A stretch of 64,000 nucleotides of DNA from Ciona intestinalis. Its lineage: Eukaryota; Chordata; Ascidiacea; Phlebobranchia; Cionidae. The notes under the pieces were generated by a model. The model saw only the letters and a list, made by a program, of their open reading frames with translations, had not been told where the DNA came from and did no database searches. Position 1 is the stretch's first letter. Each line of letters opens with the position of its first letter. This document shows positions 47,599-60,196 of the stretch, piece by piece. The position numbers and the translations under genes are program-made. The DNA lies in NCBI RefSeq assembly GCF_000224145.3, contig NC_020175.2, positions 99,652 to 163,651 of the forward strand. Direction: 5' to 3'.

Positions 47599-49383
47599 GT
47601 TGATTGAAGAATACAAACAGCACCAAACCAAACTACATTTTAAACTGAACCCCTATGAATGAGTGTTTATATTTAATCTATTGTGTCAGCCAGTCAGGGT
47701 AAAAATGAAGGGAAAAGTTCACAAGACAGAGGAAGAAACAAAGTTATGGTTAAAGAATAATAGTTATAGCGAGCTTTTCGATTAAACAGAAGAACAAAAC
47801 TTATTTGATAAAAGGTGTTTACAAACAATATAACAGAATAAAGTTAACTTGTAAATAGTAATCCGAAGATTCTTCACTAGCACCAATAATCCTACCTCCA
47901 AAAACACATAAACCCAAACTTTACCTTTAACACCTATCCTGTAGCGTGAATTCTTCACTAATACTCACTGTCATATTTTAACGAATAACGTCGTCCTACT
48001 TATCAGTGTAACAAATAACAAAGCAATATAATATATGTTACAAGTTGCATGGTTGAAAGTTACATCTTAAAAATGATAGTAACACCGTGACTACACCGTC
48101 ACATCTGTATTCACCGACACTGCATGATCCGCATAAAATTAGGCAAGTTGCAAACCAAACATTGCNNNNNNNNNNNNNNNNNNNNNNNNNNNNNNNNNNN
48201 NNNNNNNNNNNNNNNNNNNNNNNNNNNNNNNNNNNNNNNNNNNNNNNNNNNNNNNNNNNNNNNNNNNNNNNNNNNNNNNNNNNNNNNNNNNNNNNNNNNN
48301 NNNNNNNNNNNNNNNNNNNNNNNNNNNNNNNNNNNNNNNNNNNNNNNNNNNNNNNNNNNNNNNNNNNNNNNNNNNNNNNNNNNNNNNNNNNNNNNNNNNN
48401 NNNNNNNNNNNNNNNNNNNNNNNNNNNNNNNNNNNNNNNNNNNNNNNNNNNNNNNNNNNNNNNNNNNNNNNNNNNNNNNNNNNNNNNNNNNNNNNNNNNN
48501 NNNNNNNNNNNNNNNNNNNNNNNNNNNNNNNNNNNNNNNNNNNNNNNNNNNNNNNNNNNNNNNNNNNNNNNNNNNNNNNNNNNNNNNNNNNNNNNNNNNN
48601 NNNNNNNNNNNNNNNNNNNNNNNNNNNNNNNNNNNNNNNNNNNNNNNNNNNNNNNNNNNNNNNNNNNNNNNNNNNNNNNNNNNNNNNNNNNNNNNNNNNN
48701 NNNNNNNNNNNNNNNNNNNNNNNNNNNNNNNNNNNNNNNNNNNNNNNNNNNNNNNNNNNNNNNNNNNNNNNNNNNNNNNNNNNNNNNNNNNNNNNNNNNN
48801 NNNNNNNNNNNNNNNNNNNNNNNNNNNNNNNNNNNNNNNNNNNNNNNNNNNNNNNNNNNNNNNNNNNNNNNNNNNNNNNNNNNNNNNNNNNNNNNNNNNN
48901 NNNNNNNNNNNNNNNNNNNNNNNNNNNNNNNNNNNNNNNNNNNNNNNNNNNNNNNNNNNNNNNNNNNNNNNNNNNNNNNNNNNNNNNNNNNNNNNNNNNN
49001 NNNNNNNNNNNNNNNNNNNNNNNNNNNNNNNNNNNNNNNNNNNNNNNNNNNNNNNNNNNNNNNNNNNNNNNNNNNNNNNNNNNNNNNNNNNNNNNNNNNN
49101 NNNNNNNNNNNNNNNNNNNNNNNNNNNNNNNNNNNNNNNNNNNNNNNNNNNNNNNNNNNNNNNNNAACCTAAATTAACCATAGAATACGGTGGTCTAACA
49201 TAGATACCTTACAGTTCTAATATTAAACTCGTTGTGTCTTACCTCCCATATCTTTATTTTAAAGGTGTATCATTAACGGGGGTTTTTGGAAACACCCCCT
49301 TTTGCATCAAATAAAATCAAAATACTCTATTACTTCGTTGTTACGTTTCGTTGGGATTTGAAGTGTGGCAGCCGTTTAGCAAA
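47599..49383. other. divergent intergenic region with assembly gap
   Basis: This interval separates the start codons of EEPD1 (-) and ABHD11 (+), so it should hold both promoters. Most of it (48166-49165) is unsequenced. The visible flanks show no coding signature. Confidence 0.6.
48166..49165. other. assembly gap (1000 N)
   Basis: Exactly 1000 N. The round number suggests a scaffolding gap of unknown true size. A small gene could be hidden here. Confidence 0.99.
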
Positions 49384-52232
49384 ATGCAACTTAAGTGTGT
49401 AAGTATGTTGAAACACCTTAGAGGTCAAGGAAGACATATCAAACCAGCATCAGCGGTTTTTACATCTCGATTCAGGTACATTAATTAATTGTCTTATGTG
49501 AACTAAAGCAATATTTTGTCTTACCGAGTGTAACATAAATGATGTAAAGTAAAACGGTTGATTTGTGATTATAACTAATTCTTAAAATGCCTATATTATA
49601 CAAAACACCCAGAAAACATAAATACAAACATAACCTATCAGAAATCTTATCTTCCCATTAGTTCAACTGCTTCAAACCCAAACATTGTTTCACACGAATT
49701 GCTGGAAGGCACCTCAAACGAAGCTCCCATATTATTGGCTCATGGGGTGTTGGGAAACAGAAGAAATTTTAATATTCTTGCAAAGAAATTGGCAAAGGAG
49801 ACGCAAAGATCTGTAAGTAAAATATGTTTTACTGTCACAGGTGTGTGTCCCTGGACAAGATACTTATAAATTAGTAGCAATTGCTCTAACTCAATAATTT
49901 CATTATGGTTCATACATTACAACAACAAACATATGTAGAAATCCCCTCAAATAATCAGCCACAAAGTTAATTGCTCGAACTCAGTAATTTCATTACGTTT
50001 TGTCTTATTTGTCTACCATACATTACAACAACAAACATATGCAGAAATTTCCCCAAATAATCACCCACAAAGTTACATAACTTGTATGCGGGCATGGAAC
50101 AATACACACGTTTTGTAACAATTGTTGTTTCGCCGTCACCTAAAGATAAACAAGTTACGCTCCATATAAATATTAAATATATAACCTTTGCACTATTCAT
50201 GTTGCAGATCATAACATACGATGCTCGTAACCATGGCAACAGCTTCCATAGTGACATCATGGGACTTGAGGATTTGAGTAAAGATGCGATCAATTTATTG
50301 GATGAATTGAAAGTTGAGAAATGTGTCTTCATTGGGCATAGTATGGGTGGACGCACTGCGTTGTATACAGCACTTTCATATGTAGGTTGGATAGTTTTAT
50401 TAAGGACAGTTATTCTTTATATAGACATCACAGGTGTTAAACTTTTAAGAATTCCTAAAAGAGGCTATGGTTACAAATGCATTTCTATTTAACAGTTCTA
50501 TGTTATTCAATTGCTAAATAATGTAGCAAACAAAATTGTAGGGTACGCTTGTTTACCCTGCCACCAATGTTAGCACTTGTATGTGGAACTGATTTGCAGG
50601 CTCACATTGTTTATCCAATTGTTAGCATATATGTATAGCAAGATACACTACCATGGTGCAATTGTAACTAGGTATATATGATGTAAACATGTTTTGTGGC
50701 GTGTCTTTATGTAAAAGTTTACAAAATGATTTCAAAGGCTGTATTTGCAGCACTGTACATTTTTGACTCTTCTTAAACTTCATTTGATCACCTAACCAAA
50801 TTATTTCATTAGCCAAACAGAATTGAAAAACTTATATCTGTTGATTCATCTCCTGGTGCAATAAATGGCTCAAACTTCACTGAAAGAGGTATCTTTGTGA
50901 ATTATTGAATAGGAATTCAACCTCCCACACACCCAGTGGCTTTTATCTTCTTTTGTCCTGCAGTATTGTTTGCTTTTCACACTATAAGTATTGTGTGTCA
51001 AATTATCTGTACTGGAATGAGTTATACACCTTAATACACCAGGGCAAAGTTTCTAAAATGTTGCCCAGTGGCATTGGGAATCCCTTCTGTAGAGATACTA
51101 CTTCTAGATCAGTACTTTCTCCATTTGTATAAACTTCTGCTGTTGTAAGCATTTGTAGGTGTTCAAAATACTTTTTCTTTACAGGTTCAATCTTATCGTA
51201 TGTTGAAGCAATGCAGAATGTGAACTGGGATTCTGCCAATACTTTGTCACGTGCGCGTAATACTGCAGACGAACAACTTACTAATGCCGTTCCTGTGAGT
51301 TTTTTAAACAATTCCATCAAATGTCGAGTAGCTACATTTTGTGTTTTAAAGTAAATATTCTATTTAACCATTTAGAGTCAATAATCATGAGTTAGTTATA
51401 TATGTATTATGTAAAACTTTTAAAAGTTACTTGACTTCTTTAAAAATGTTTTCTATTTTGAATTTAAAAAGTAAAGTATTTAGGACCACATTTTTAATAA
51501 AACACTAATTTTCAAAATCAGACTATTTTTAATACAAACAAACTATTTGCATATAAATTTAACAAAGTAACTTTGTATGCTTACCATAGAATCTGTCAGT
51601 ACGTCAGTTCATTCTCACCAACGTAGAAGAATCTTCACCTTCCAATTACAAATGGCGAGTCAACCTTGATGCAATACAACGACATCTGCAATGCACACAC
51701 CAGATTTTTGATAAAAACAACAGCAAAACATTTGACGGAAAAACTTTGTTTCTTGGAGGAGGGCTATCCAATTATATCAGGTGATTTTAATACAAATTCT
51801 AGCTTTATGTTCTGAGCTTTGGACCAGAGAACACAGGTTTAAAGCTCGTAATTGCCACCAATGTGGGTGTATGTGTATTGGTATTTGCCCCAACCAGGCG
51901 GCCTGTAAAAATTTCTCTAAATTGTTAACTATTTTCAAAAAATTCTAAAACTAATCAGATACAAAGCTAAATATGTAGTAACTCATAAGTGGGCACTAAC
52001 TGTAAAAAAACACCTATTTTATAACTACTATCATTGCCACACTGACGAAGATAACTTTTCATGATCGCATATTTGTAGATATGAAGATTACCCCAATATA
52101 AGAAGATTATTTCCCAACTGTAACATAACCCACATACCTGACAGTGGACATTGGGTGCACAGCGAAAAACCAAAGGAGTTTCTATCCGCAGTTACCTCAT
52201 TTTTAGGACCAGAAGAAATTAATTTGTTCTAA
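49384..52232 (+). CDS. ABHD11: Alpha/beta-hydrolase ABHD11
   Basis: Seven exons: 49384-49475, 49662-49812, 50208-50381, 50813-50888, 51185-51294, 51590-51780 and 52079-52232. They encode 315 residues, the same as human. A basic, hydroxylated N-terminus (MQLKCVSMLKHLRGQGRHIK) fits a mitochondrial presequence. The hydrolase core has LAHGVLGNRRNF (oxyanion region), YDARNHGNSFHSD, the nucleophile elbow GHSMGGRTA and the late histidine in DSGHWVHSEKP. Other family blocks are SRARNTADEQL, SVRQFILTN, YKWRVNLDAIQRHL and TLFLGGGLSNYI. Human ABHD11 is a mitochondrial lipid hydrolase that protects the lipoylated 2-oxoglutarate dehydrogenase complex. The last exon ends FLGPEEINLF. Introns are modest, with SINE remnants near 51815-52040. 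Confidence 0.95.
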
Positions 52233-53124
52233 ATATTTTAAATATTGTTAGCTGGTGAAATAATTCCGAGGTTTTTATTTCCTACTGACAAAGGAAATGT
52301 TACCAAATATGTGTTCTCAGTAAAATATTACAATCCAGTATATTCTCCCATAACTTTCCACATAGGTATAACTTACCCAAAATGATGTGTAAGGCTTAAC
52401 AACAACACATATATATTATAAATACGTTTCCATTAAATGTATGCGATACCCTGGAGTTATCCATTTTATAATTTGCTTTATCTCTATAAAAGTTGTTATA
52501 CCCAACCTAAGTAATATTCCATGCTTTATGTTAGCAGTAGGCATGCAGTATTCTCACTGTGATTCAGATATATTGCTTGTTATTTCCACCTAGTCCATTT
52601 CTTCATTGAAATTGCACAACGTGTGCTACCTGATATTAGTTTGATAAGTTGCATGTTGTGTATTGCGTTGTTTTTCAATCATATTCAAGGCTGTATTCAT
52701 TTATTTCCGTTGTTTATTCTGCAGGCAACAAATTTATCTAATGGTTTATTCTTACAAACTATTTGACTTATAACCATTAACATATACCCTGGTACAAGCT
52801 TTACTTTATTTACGAGTATTAAACTTGCAAGCTGTATAATTGAATGTTTAACTATAGACATACATGTGTGTTTATGTAATTTAAACTAATTCCAGATTTT
52901 TAACTTAGTTTTAAAAAACACTATCTTTATCCATGTCCTGTTATTAAATTGTCAGTCTATAATATTAAATGTTTTTGTCTAGATTTTTTTATTAACTATT
53001 AGCATATATATGTGTGCTTATATAATTTAAACTTGTTTCAGAGTTTAAGTTATTCCATATAATGAAATTATTTATTGACATGCTTGGCTATGAAGGCTAT
53101 TTACTTTGATTGACATGCATTAAA
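52233..53124. other. intergenic region
   Basis: AT-rich DNA with the ABHD11 3' UTR and the kelch gene promoter. A pair of similar stretches around 'catatatgtgtg' and 'tacatgtgtgtttatg' suggests a small diverged duplication (about 52850-53040). No gene is seen. Confidence 0.5.
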
Positions 53125-56100
53125 ATGGATGACATCAAGCCAGTGAAAAGAAGCGGTCATGTAGCTGTGCTTTGGAACAACAATATGTACATATGGGGAG
53201 GTTATAATGAAGTATGTTGTTTGTTTATTACTTGACATGGGCATAATATTGAGTTTTAAACTTTTAAAACAGAAGTGACATCATATTTTACACCAGTTTT
53301 AAGAATGGCTTTTTCTTGTTGTTATGTCTGTATACAAACAATAGAGCCAAAGTATACATCGTTAGCACTTTGTTCAACAACGTCCCCATGTTATTTAAGA
53401 ATGAATATTATTTATTCTTGTGTGGTGGAGTAACTATAAAAGTTATAGCATGTCCTATTTCATACACTTTGTGCTTGCTTACAACTTACCATTTATGTTC
53501 TTCTACAAGTGAACGATTTGTTTTTTAAAAAACCTAAATCCTTCTTTATTTATTTATTTAGCTGAATGAAAAACAAGTTAATTGTTGATTTTGTTTGTAG
53601 TCGGATGATTTGATTGAAAGAAGGCAATTTTCATCAATCACATGGAAATATGATTTGAATCAAAATAAATGGTAAATATGATGTTTTTCCTTCTATAAAA
53701 TACCAAAGTTTGTCTAAACAAAATAATTATAAACTTAATGGTGGTAATCTCTTTGCTGTATATTATTGTAAATCTAGGAGAAGCCTATACCTTTAGTTAA
53801 AAACTATTTTTCCTATATTATATTCCTATGTTTAAATAAATATTAATATGTTATTCTACCAACTTTAAACATAGGTCAAAGCAAACTACAGGAAACTACA
53901 AACCTAGGGAAAGACTTGGCAGTTGTGCGTCTTGTGTCAATGGAAAGATGATTGTGTTTGCTGGATGCGTGTTTCCTGATGATCAAAATGATGTTAGTCT
54001 TATATAATGATATTGTTATTTTGCACAGTCTATTTATGTGGCTCAGTGGTTAGCAGACATGCCTCTACTCAAGAGGATACAGGTTCACTGCTTGATGCTG
54101 CTACCATTGTGAGCGTATGTGTTCTTAGGGTAAGACACTTAACGACAATAGCTTCAACCAAAAATTGTCGGTCTTAAAAAAAATTAAAATCCCCGAAAAA
54201 ATATGGTAAATTGTATCGAATAAGCAGGCACAAGGTGTATGAATCGGAACATCCGTGTTACAGCTGTCGTTGCTCCAACAAAGGATATTGTTATTTTACA
54301 TTCTCTTTATCGGGCACAGTGGTTAGCCTGCCTCTACCCAAGAGGATACAGGTTCACTACTTGATGCTGGTACCATTGTGGGCATATGTGTCCATGAGTA
54401 AAACACAGCAATTGCTCCAACCAAAAATTGTCGATTATGAAAAAATTAAAAATCCCCAAAAACATGATAACTTGTAAACAGGCACAAGGTGTATAAATCA
54501 GAACAACCGTGTTATAATGACTGTTGTTGCCCTACCAAGTGGGGAAACATAAGTGACTATCATTTAAACCATACTGGTTTTAGGTTAATGTTTTGGATTT
54601 GCGCAAAATGGAATGGAAGTCTTTACAACCAACTGGTGTTCCCCCAAGTAGTAGAAACAAACTGAGTTGCTGCGTTTATTATGACAGGTGAATTATTTCA
54701 CCCCTGCAACATATTCCATGTATTATACTTGACAGCATTTTTGACACTTATTACAATGTCTAATATGAAACATATAGGTATATATAGTAGGTTGGGGAAG
54801 ATAGAAACACTTTTCATCCCATTTAGTAGTAAACAAATACCATTTAAAGAAATTATAAGACTGTATCCTCATGACTCTCATAGACTGTTATTAATTGTTT
54901 AAAACACGTTTGAGCTAAAGGCGTCCCATCTTACCCCACTGTTCTGTATGTATTATAAATTAGAGGTTGAGTTAGCTATAAAGTCACTGTGTGGTTGGAA
55001 CACTAGTATTGCAACTTAATAAGTAAATAAAATAACTTACATTGGTTGCTTCCATGTCACAGGATCATTTACTTTGGTGGATATGGCCCAAGTCCTAAAC
55101 AACATGAAATACGGAATGGGGAATATATTGCTGATACATCTGTGGTAAGTAATATCTTCAAGTCATTAAATGTTTTCGAAAATCTACAACAACGGGGCCA
55201 ATGCAGTAAAAAATAAATACATTATTTAGTCAGAAATTTATCCTTTTATAAAAGTTTCAAACAAAAACTACTTCACATAGACAAAAAACTGCACCAACCG
55301 AATTTTAAATTGAAAGCATGTAACTTTTTTATCCTCTCATAGTCAAACAATGACTTTCGTTATAACATGGGTGTTCTGTTTCATACACCTCGTGCTTAAA
55401 CCATCCCAAAGTCAAAGACGCCAAACTTTTATAATTATGCTGGTAGCAGAGATAGTTTGACACATATTCCTGTGAAACAAGGTTGACCTATATGTTTTGA
55501 TTTTGGCAATCTAGAAAATTCCATTCTGCTACCCCAAGTCTATGCACAGTATTGCGTTTACACTGTTTAAAATACTCTGTGTTTAATTCCATCCTTTCCT
55601 CACAGTGGAGAAACTACCGTGGATGGAACAACCACTTGTTTGCTTACGATATCAACACTAACGCATGGATCACTCTGCCTAACAAAGTAAATGTTTTTGA
55701 ATGAATATATGTAACTTGTTTTATCCTGTCTGGTGAGGCTATGTGAGTCACAAAGTGAAAAATTAATAAATTCTCCATTTTGTTGGCATTTATAAGTTTC
55801 CCATTTGGCTATTTGACTTTGATGGTTATGATAACATCACAAATAAAATATATTATGTTATAAACATATACCTTATTAGGGCGAGGCACCTTGTCCAAGA
55901 GCCGCCCACACGATGACTTCTGTTGAGGACAAAGCTTTTCTGTTTGGTGGACGACATAAGGTGCCTGCTATAGTTCTATAGTTATTAACTGTGATATTAG
56001 CTTTATTTTACTAACTGTGATATCAGGTAAGCAGTGTTATAACGACTGTTGTTTCCCACTACATAAATCGAGTTACATTTACTTTTTGTAACCATAATAG

Positions 56101-58015
56101 TATCTAAGCATAATTTATTGTATAAACCTAATATGTATCAGTATCATTGTGTGTGTGTCAACCCTTACTTACAGAAACTTAATTTGATTGAACTAAACTT
56201 CCTTAGAATGAAAGGTTGAATGATTTCCATCAACTTTGTCTTAAAACTTTTACCTGGACAGAAATGTGAGTTATTGTTGTTGTTGGTTTGTAAAATATGC
56301 ATCAGTTTGGATTTATGCTTTGTAGCAAAATTTCCAATCATTACTATATAGTAGGGTGGGGGAAGGTAGGAAAAGTTTTCATTTTATTTTCTCGTCCCAA
56401 TTAGTAGTAACCAAAGAATATTTACGGAATTATATAACCAGAGCCCTGCGACTTTCACATGAGCTTTGTAAATTGGTAAAAAATATAAAAAAGGGAAAAG
56501 GGAGATTTAGGGGTTATGATATTCCATTTTATACCACAGTACTATATAAAAAAAATTTAGTTTTTAGGTACCTTTTAAACAGCAACGTAATGCCTTAGAA
56601 CTGTAATAAAAATCCACAATCTCTTCCAGAACACCAAGCAGTCCATATCAACCAATAGGAAGGTCCTGGCATTCGTGCATTGCAATAAATAGGAAAACAT
56701 TATTTCTCTTTGGGGGGCTGGACACTCAACAAAACGTTCTCTGTATGTAAACATTCATAATTCTTAGTTTTATTTTAATAAAATATTATTTTACAACGTT
56801 GAGTTTGGTCTTGTGTGCTTATTGTTGGTTTGTTTAAAAAACCTCCTAATTTCGAATAAAAATTCCTATTTGTATTATTTCCAACTTCAATAGTGTAATA
56901 AAAAAATTGAAGTTATTCTTATTAATATAGTAGGTTGTGATAAGATGGTTTATGTTTTTATTCTTTTTTATCGTTCCATTTGGTGGTAAACAAAGAATAT
57001 CTACAAATTAATAAAACATATTCTCACAACTCAAGGAGCGTTGGTAACTGTTAAAACATGGTTAGAAATATGGGATAATATTCGCTACCGATTTACATCT
57101 TACCCAACAGTACTATATTCGTACAATAGTTTTTTACCCATTTACATTATATAATATATTTGTAAAAAAAATTTGAAATATAATAATTATAAAATTTTAA
57201 ACACTACTAGGTGATGAATGGTTATATTGTTTACACAATAATGAGTGGATAAAGTTGAACAAACCAAACTCTTATCCTCGGTTATGGCACACTGCGTGCA
57301 CTGGTGCATATCATGGTCAGGTGGTGGTGTTTGGAGGATGTCGGAGTAATATATTTGCCGATAATCAGGTAAACAGTAGTTAGTGGGCTGCCTCTTACCT
57401 AGAGGGTATGGGTTCAAGGCTCGTGGACCACACACTTTTCAGCAAATGCTCCAACCCACTAGTTATTGTTTGTCTAAATTGTCAGCCCTCAAAATCATTT
57501 TAAGTTGCATTCATTCAAGTTATTTTGTAAAGGATTTCACTGACAATCCACAATTTAATTAATTTTGTCTAACTTAACTTCCTGTTACAGGAACACTGTA
57601 ATGATCTTATATTTTTCAATCTGCAACCTAAACCATTACTAAGGTAAGATTAAGGAAACTATAATTAGTCATTGTGTAATATTAGATACTTGGTTATTAG
57701 TATGAGAATATGAGATGTATATAAATTGCCTTCTAGGACTCCGTTTAAATTAGCATGTAGCAAAAGCAGCTGAATAGTCGTATAATTTATTTGTCCTGTC
57801 CAAATCTGTCCGACTTCTCATTTTCACTTCATAATCTTTCTTGTTTTATATATTTTCTGCTTTTTACACACTGTGCAAAGACCAATCATTTATATACCTA
57901 AAATAGGATTTGCCTTGAAGTAGTGACTCTGCATGGAAAGAAATTGCTCAAAAAAGATGTTCTTCCAAAGTCTTTGTATGAACTAGTATCGAAAATGGCA
58001 GGGGAGGGTGGATAA
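53125..58015 (+). CDS. KLHDC2: Kelch-repeat CRL2 substrate receptor, KLHDC2/KLHDC1-like
   Basis: Twelve exons: 53125-53211, 53601-53671, 53875-53992, 54584-54687, 55063-55144, 55606-55686, 55880-55960, 56207-56265, 56630-56742, 57211-57368, 57591-57643 and 57907-58015. They encode 371 residues (human KLHDC2 406). Kelch repeats are visible: KRSGHVAVLWNNNMYIWGGY, RERLGSCASCVNGKMIVFAG, RNKLSCCVYYDRIIYFGGYG, PRAAHTMTSVEDKAFLFGGR, IGRSWHSCIAINRKTLFLFG and PRLWHTACTGAYHGQVVVFG. The tail has LLRICLEVVTLHGKKLLK and VLPKSLYELV, matching the elongin/Cul2-box region of human KLHDC2 (LVRLSLEAV and CLPKHLLHSV). KLHDC2 is the CUL2 receptor for C-terminal Gly-Gly degrons. This protein itself ends GEGG (see findings). 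The exon 3 donor is gttagt, slightly unusual. Confidence 0.9.
54035..54540 (+). repeat. two full SINE copies in tandem, kelch gene intron 3
   Basis: Both copies (about 54035-54275 and 54305-54540) start with a tRNA-like head: 'gtggctcagtggttagcaga' (box A-like) and 'aggatacaggttcactgct' (box B-like). They continue through 'accattgtgagcgtatgtgt' and 'gacacttaacgacaatagct', and end with 'aggcacaaggtgtat' and 'ccgtgttacagctgtcgttg'. These are the clearest heads in the window and support a tRNA-derived SINE. They may belong to the Ciona SINE family called Cics-1, but I cannot confirm the name. Confidence 0.8.
54783..54947. mobile_element. MITE copy, tagtagggtgggg family
   Basis: The left end 'tatagtaggttggggaagat' and right end 'gtcccatcttaccccact' are inverted. 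The body shares 'cccatttagtagtaaacaaa' with the other copies. It lies in intron 4 of the kelch gene. Confidence 0.75.
56343..56550. mobile_element. MITE copy, tagtagggtgggg family
   Basis: The left end 'actatatagtagggtggggg' and right end 'ccacagtactatat' are inverted, with the target-side 'actatat' at both ends. The body includes 'cattttattttctcgtccca'. It is in kelch gene intron 8. An internal open frame is a chance reading. Confidence 0.7.
56933..57118. mobile_element. MITE copy, tagtagggtgggg family
   Basis: The left end 'atatagtaggttgtgataag' and right end 'catcttacccaacagtacta' are inverted. The body shares 'tttggtggtaaacaaagaat'. It lies in kelch gene intron 9, the third family member within this one gene. 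Confidence 0.7.
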
Positions 58016-58469
58016 CTTGCTACCAACTTTATCTTATAAACTTTGTTTTTACATCTTACCTTCTGCATTTTGTTGTGTTTATATACACAAAACTTTTTCG
58101 TAATTAATATTTGTTATGTTCGCAAATAAAGGTTTTGGTTTTTAATATTATTGTGGTTTGAATCAATTAGAAGATTTTTCATGGCATGCAAATATAAAAC
58201 ATGTCAACATCACACAATATCTTTAATTATCATTTAAACATTCTACCTGCCAAGGGCAATACACAGATCGAGGACAATTTTTTTACCAATTGAAAGGGCA
58301 AAACAATTATTTTTTTTACCGGCATTTTAGTATAGTAGTAACCGTTGTTCAGATAATTGGTTTATTTCACAACAAATGAACAAATTTTGACAAAATTTTC
58401 AAAACCAAAGTTTATAAATAGAGCCAATAATGAGAACAGAACTTTTAATTTTAAAACGTTGCGTGAAGT
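58016..58469. other. convergent intergenic region
   Basis: About 450 bp between the stops of the kelch gene (+) and the small membrane protein (-). A poly(A) signal 'aataaa' on the + strand lies at about 58125. Nothing else is seen. Confidence 0.6.
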
Positions 58470-59001
58470 TTATTTGTCCGGTGCCGTCAAAATATGTTCC
58501 TCGTGTCTATGATGGACTGCTCTTGGATCAGGTGGGCCTGTGATAAATCAAGTTAATTTATGTTAACATTTGTTGCATTGATAATTTAATAATGTTGATA
58601 ATCTCACCATACAACCAATTTCCTTTTTCTGATCGAATGCTGACAGAGAACGGTGAATCCGCTGAAAAAGCAAAATATTCAAATGGTCAAGTTATTGTTT
58701 AGTAAAATATTTTTTACAGATCGAGTCAAAATCAAAATATCAGTTTCAAACATTACACTTTTACAAAATAAATTTAGAAAGTCATTTTACCTCCTGCAAC
58801 GCTAATTTTCCATGCTCCCCATAAAACAAAGGCGGTCACAGGTAAAATTTGCCAATTTGCTCGGTAAGTTCCTTGGTATGCCTTCCATTGCCCTTTCAAA
58901 GCAGTTGCGATATATTGCATCGTTGAAACATTCTTTGGTGGGTACATCCAGTGACTCCACTGGGTTGGATAGCCATGCGAATATTTTGAATGTTTACCCA
59001 T
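58470..59001 (-). CDS. unrecognised 110-residue single-pass membrane protein
   Basis: Three exons close in frame: 59001-58791, 58661-58608 and 58537-58470, with clean GT-AG junctions, which supports a real gene. The protein begins MGKHSKYSHGYPTQWSHWMY. It has one clear hydrophobic helix (ILPVTAFVLWGAWKISVAG, about residues 52-70) and ends GPPDPRAVHHRHEEHILTAP then DK. It is rich in Trp, Tyr and His. I do not recognise the family. A short basic and aromatic N-terminus, one helix, then a W..GP segment recalls small accessory subunits of respiratory complexes (NDUFA4 or QCR8-like), but this is only a resemblance of layout. The gene converges with the kelch gene and is divergent from ALG5 by 1.2 kb. 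Confidence 0.75.
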
Positions 59002-60196
59002 ATTTCAAAATAACTGAGATTCCCTTTTAAAAAAGCATTAAGTTTAATTGCAATTGGTTTTAAGTTTGCGTTTCTTTTTTAAACTTAATGAATTTTTGAA
59101 AATTTTACAGTTCAGAAAAATGATTTAAAATTAGGCTAAAACCGTAAAAACGGATAAAAATGAAACCCAATCTTTACGCAGTCACTCTTAACAAGTTTTT
59201 GACATTGATTGTCTGTTCAATATTCCTAAAAATCAACTAATTTCCGACGGAAACTTATTCCCATGTCTTAACTACTAACTGCGGAAGAAAACCGAATGAC
59301 CTTCGTCCATCATGCGAATCAAATTTTAGAAACTTCTTCTTGAATTCTCTCGTTTATTATTCTCTCGCATAAAAATGGACACGTATTTTAATATTCGATG
59401 ACCATGTGTTTTTTATTTCTTGTGGGTAATGCACGAGACAAATTATAAGTGTCACAAGCATATATAATTTAACAGCTTCTCTCATAAATTAGTTAAATAT
59501 TTAATATTCTACTTTTAAACACGAACTGGGGACGAAATAAAACTGCGTGACGTGTCGCGTTAGCATCTTTATAAAGTCAAGGTGTTTTTTGATCTAGTTG
59601 AGAAAACCGGAGGGAATATGGTCCCTTAGTTTAATATAAAATTACAAAATATAAATTTAAAAGTAAAATAACCGTTCAGGCATTTGTTTACTTGCATTGC
59701 TATATCTGTATTTTATATTATATTTTAGGTATAACAAATTTTAATTTATATTATGTACCGAAACATATGGCTGTCATGTCTACTTAACAGAGAACTTATA
59801 GAAATGAATTTGTTTTTCAGTTAACATATTGTGAAACTTATCATGCGACAACAAAATTTAAAGTAAATATGTGTTTATTTCTTGTACTGATACAGAGTAA
59901 TGGAATATTATTAAATGATAGACTGTATATTGTTTGTCATGTTACTGTGTGTCAGTTATTGTTAAGTATCAGCCTAAATTCATTACGGGAACGAGTACAA
60001 ACCGCAGGTGTTAAGGTGTACAGTGTGTTTTATGTGACAGTTACACACTTTACATTTTTGGTACACTTCCTTTAACTGTAATATTAATTTTTGTTAATCC
60101 ACCATACTTGTTACTTGCTTATACAGCAGTCAACGTAAGCTTTTGATATATATATACAAATACTGTGACTGCTGTGCTAACACTTTGCCATCAACA
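59002..60196. promoter_or_regulatory. divergent interval upstream of ALG5
   Basis: AT-rich 1.2 kb that should hold promoters for the small membrane protein (-) and ALG5 (+). A 'gtgacgtgtcgcg' patch lies near 59548. A splice-acceptor-like 'cttatacag' lies at about 60118-60126, 70 bases before the ALG5 ATG, consistent with 5' splicing or spliced-leader addition. No upstream coding exon is identified. Confidence 0.45.

Noticed and set aside
48087-49203. Long frames of about 360 codons across the N gap.
   Set aside because: They consist almost entirely of N and carry no information.
54035-54120. A possible functional tRNA gene.
   Set aside because: Box A and box B-like words are present, but the sequence recurs as the head of a SINE and does not fold into a full cloverleaf by eye.
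56356-56598. An 80-codon frame starting MGEGRKSFHF.
   Set aside because: It lies within a MITE copy in an intron and is not shared by the other copies.
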